Assembly: GCA_934725655.1 (NCBI GenBank)
Contig: CAKVCJ010000076.1
Location: forward strand, 1 to 7,993
Source of the DNA: an uncultured Brachyspira sp.
GTDB taxonomy: Bacteria > Spirochaetota > Brachyspiria > Brachyspirales > Brachyspiraceae
Length of the DNA: 7,993 nucleotides
Reading direction: 5' to 3'
The notes below the pieces were generated by a model. The model saw nothing but the letters and a program-made list of their open reading frames with translations, did no database searches and was not told where the DNA came from. The translations under genes and the position numbers were made by a program. This document shows positions 6,421 to 7,993 of the stretch, in pieces; positions within the stretch are counted from its first letter, which is position 1, and the number at the start of each line of letters is the position of its first letter.

Positions 6421-7824
6421 ATGGATATTATTGAACAATTAGTTTTGAAGATTAATTCATTTTTATGGGATTATACACTGCTTATATTTTTATGCGGTAC
6501 GGGGCTTTATTTTACTATACGACTGAGATTTATACAGATAAGAGAGTTTAAAGATAGTTTCAAATCAACATTTGGTTCAGTATCTTTAAAAGGTAATTCT
6601 GCCGATGAACATGGTATGAGTTCTTTTCAGTCTCTTGCCACTTCCATAGCAGCGCAAGTAGGTACAGGTAATTTAGCTGGTGCGGCAACTGCTTTAGTTT
6701 CAGGGGGCCCTGGTGCTATATTTTGGATGTGGGTATCTGCTTTTTTAGGTATGTCCACAATATTTGCAGAAGCTACATTGGCACAGAAATTCAAAACATA
6801 TAAAGACGGACAAGTGATAGGGGGGCCTGCTTATTATATACAAGCTGCTTATAAAGGTGTTTTTGGTAAATTTTTAGCTGGTTTATTTGCTATTCTTATT
6901 ATTTTAGCTTTGGGTATAATGGGCAATATGGTGCAGTCTAATTCTATCTCTTCTGCTTTTTCCAATTCTTTTCCTGTTAATACCAAAGTTGTAGGAATTA
7001 TAGTAGCTATTATTTCTGGATTTATATTTTTAGGCGGTGTTAAGAGAATAGCTTCTTTTACAGAGAAGATTGTTCCTATTATGGCTATATCTTATCTTCT
7101 TGGGGCTATTATTTTAATACTTTTAAATATAACAAAAGTGCCTCATGCTTTTTATATGATATTTGTATCAGCGTTTAAACCAGAGGCGGTTATTGGCGGC
7201 TCACTTGGTATAGGAATTCAGCAGGCTATGCGTTTTGGTATAGCTCGGGGTTTATTCTCTAATGAGGCTGGTATGGGTTCTACTCCGCATGCACATGCTA
7301 TTGCTAAAGTGGATCATCCCTGCGAACAGGGGGTGGTTGCTATGATGGGCGTATTTTTCACTTTTATTGTACTTACATTAACTGCATTGGTAATACTTAC
7401 TTCTGGAATATTAGAAAATCAAGTTTATAATTTAGAATCTCATAGTTTAATAGATGAATCTTTAAAAGGTATTGGTTTGGCTCAGAGTGCTTTTCAAATG
7501 AAATTCGGACATTTTGGTGTGATATTTATTGCTTTATGTTTGCTTTTCTTCGCTTTCTCTACTATCATTGCTTGGTATTTTTTTGGTGAGCAGAATATTA
7601 AATATTTATTTGGACAAAAGGCTACAAAAATTTATGCTTTAGTTGTGGTTGTATTTATATTTATAGGCTCTACTCTTAAAGTTGATTTAGTATGGTCTTT
7701 GGCTGATTGTTTTAATGGCCTTATGGTTATACCTAACCTTCTTGGTATATTAGCGTTAAGTCCTTTAGTTTCATCGCTTGTAAAGGATTATAAAAGATTT
7801 AAAAAAGAAAATAAAAATAAATGA
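6421..7824 (+). CDS. agcS: AGCS-family sodium:alanine/glycine symporter, copy 2
   Basis: A second membrane transporter of the alanine or glycine:cation symporter family, 467 residues, alignable with copy 1 along its whole length. It keeps GTGNLAG (81-87), GGPGAIFWMW (95-104), RFGIARGLFSNEAGMGS (271-287) and the AWYFFGEQ block near the C-terminus. It differs by lacking the Asp of the conserved FxDT motif: it reads GVFF-TFIV (310-317) where copy 1 has GVFFDTFIV, an in-frame loss of one codon next to 7360. It may differ in cation or substrate handling, or be impaired, although the rest of the frame is intact and looks selected. AGGAG at 6411-6415 sits five bases before the ATG. The gene ends in TGA. 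Readthrough would add only three residues and no SECIS-like hairpin follows, so this TGA is a true stop. Confidence 0.92.
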   Translation: MDIIEQLVLKINSFLWDYTLLIFLCGTGLYFTIRLRFIQIREFKDSFKSTFGSVSLKGNSADEHGMSSFQSLATSIAAQVGTGNLAGAATALVSGGPGAIFWMWVSAFLGMSTIFAEATLAQKFKTYKDGQVIGGPAYYIQAAYKGVFGKFLAGLFAILIILALGIMGNMVQSNSISSAFSNSFPVNTKVVGIIVAIISGFIFLGGVKRIASFTEKIVPIMAISYLLGAIILILLNITKVPHAFYMIFVSAFKPEAVIGGSLGIGIQQAMRFGIARGLFSNEAGMGSTPHAHAIAKVDHPCEQGVVAMMGVFFTFIVLTLTALVILTSGILENQVYNLESHSLIDESLKGIGLAQSAFQMKFGHFGVIFIALCLLFFAFSTIIAWYFFGEQNIKYLFGQKATKIYALVVVVFIFIGSTLKVDLVWSLADCFNGLMVIPNLLGILALSPLVSSLVKDYKRFKKENKNK

Positions 7825-7862
7825 TTTATAAATTAATATTAAGTTTTTAGTTACTGGAATAT

Positions 7863-7907
7863 ATACTTATTGAATATATTATTTTTAATTATATATTCAA
7901 TAAGTAT
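7863..7907 (+). terminator. Long hairpin downstream of second symporter gene
   Basis: The 17-base arms at 7863-7879 and 7891-7907 are perfect reverse complements separated by 11 bases. It starts 38 bases after the stop codon and probably caps the transcript. The tail (TATTATTTATG) is U-rich but interrupted, so it is a less certain terminator than the other two and may mainly protect the mRNA 3' end. A second terminator-like element follows at 7938. Confidence 0.6.
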
Positions 7908-7937
7908 TATTTATGATAATATTAATATTGTTTTTTT

Positions 7938-7973
7938 GGGGCTGTCCTAGATAACTAAAAAAGCTCCTTTTTT
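7938..7973 (+). terminator. Terminator-like hairpin near the right edge
   Basis: GGGGCT (7938-7943) pairs with AGCTCC (7962-7967), including one G-U, and six T follow (7968-7973). Inside the 18-base loop TAG-ATAA-CTA (7948-7957) can form a small inner stem. This fits an intrinsic terminator for + strand transcripts. The alternative is that GGGGCTGTCC is the terminal inverted repeat of an insertion sequence running off the window. No transposase coding is visible here, so the terminator reading is preferred. From 7825 to the end of the window there is no gene. Confidence 0.5.
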
Positions 7974-7993
7974 GCTAAATTATATATAATTTC

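Noticed and set aside
7822..7824. TGA ending the second symporter as another selenocysteine codon
   Set aside because: The protein is already full length, readthrough reaches a TAA after three codons, and no SECIS-like GG-loop hairpin follows.
7962..7975. Shine-Dalgarno-like AAAAAAGGAGC on the reverse strand near the right edge
   Set aside because: No start codon follows at a workable distance on that strand, and the bases are better explained by the terminator-like hairpin.
7977..7992. 16-bp perfect palindrome AAATTATATATAATTT at the right edge
   Set aside because: It is only A and T, low complexity and easily expected by chance in this composition; no function can be supported.

Overview
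The window carries the back half of a glycine reductase (grd) operon followed by two tandem amino-acid:cation symporter genes. All six genes are on the + strand. The DNA is very AT-rich, the gaps extremely so. Ribosome binding sites are strong (AGGAG or better) and codons mostly end in A or T. This suits a strictly anaerobic, amino-acid-fermenting bacterium. A Brachyspira-like spirochaete is my best guess, and a low-GC clostridial organism is the alternative. The sequence alone does not settle this.

Positions 1-334 are the 3' part of grdA (selenoprotein A). The window appears to open on the last base of its selenocysteine UGA codon. Next is grdB (477-1775), a complete selenoprotein gene interrupted by an in-frame TGA at 1512-1514. 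The TGA must be read as selenocysteine, and a textbook bacterial SECIS hairpin (7-bp stem, GGU loop) lies just downstream. An annotation that treats TGA as a stop would break grdB in two. grdC (1886-3472) and grdD (3486-4661) encode the two subunits of protein C. A strong intrinsic terminator at 4724-4772 closes the operon. The gene for the pyruvoyl subunit GrdE, and probably trxA/trxB, would be expected upstream but are not in view.

Together the Grd proteins reductively deaminate glycine to acetyl phosphate and ammonia using reduced thioredoxin. GrdB (with GrdE) activates glycine. The carboxymethyl group passes to selenocysteine of GrdA. GrdC and GrdD release it as acetyl phosphate, which can drive ATP synthesis through acetate kinase.

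Downstream are two paralogous AGCS-family (alanine/glycine:cation) symporters, 4807-6207 and 6421-7824. Each has its own Shine-Dalgarno, and a terminator separates them. Their position suggests glycine (or alanine) uptake feeding the reductase. The second copy lacks a single codon, a normally conserved Asp, in the middle of the protein. The 213-base gap before it holds two AT-rich inverted repeats that could be regulatory. After it, 7825-7993 contains no gene, only a 17-bp hairpin and a terminator-like structure whose GGGGCTGTCC start also resembles an insertion-sequence end.

The system is known biology. The points most worth a second look are the recoded UGA sites, hairpins in two of the three intercistronic gaps of the grd operon, and the diverged transporter pair.
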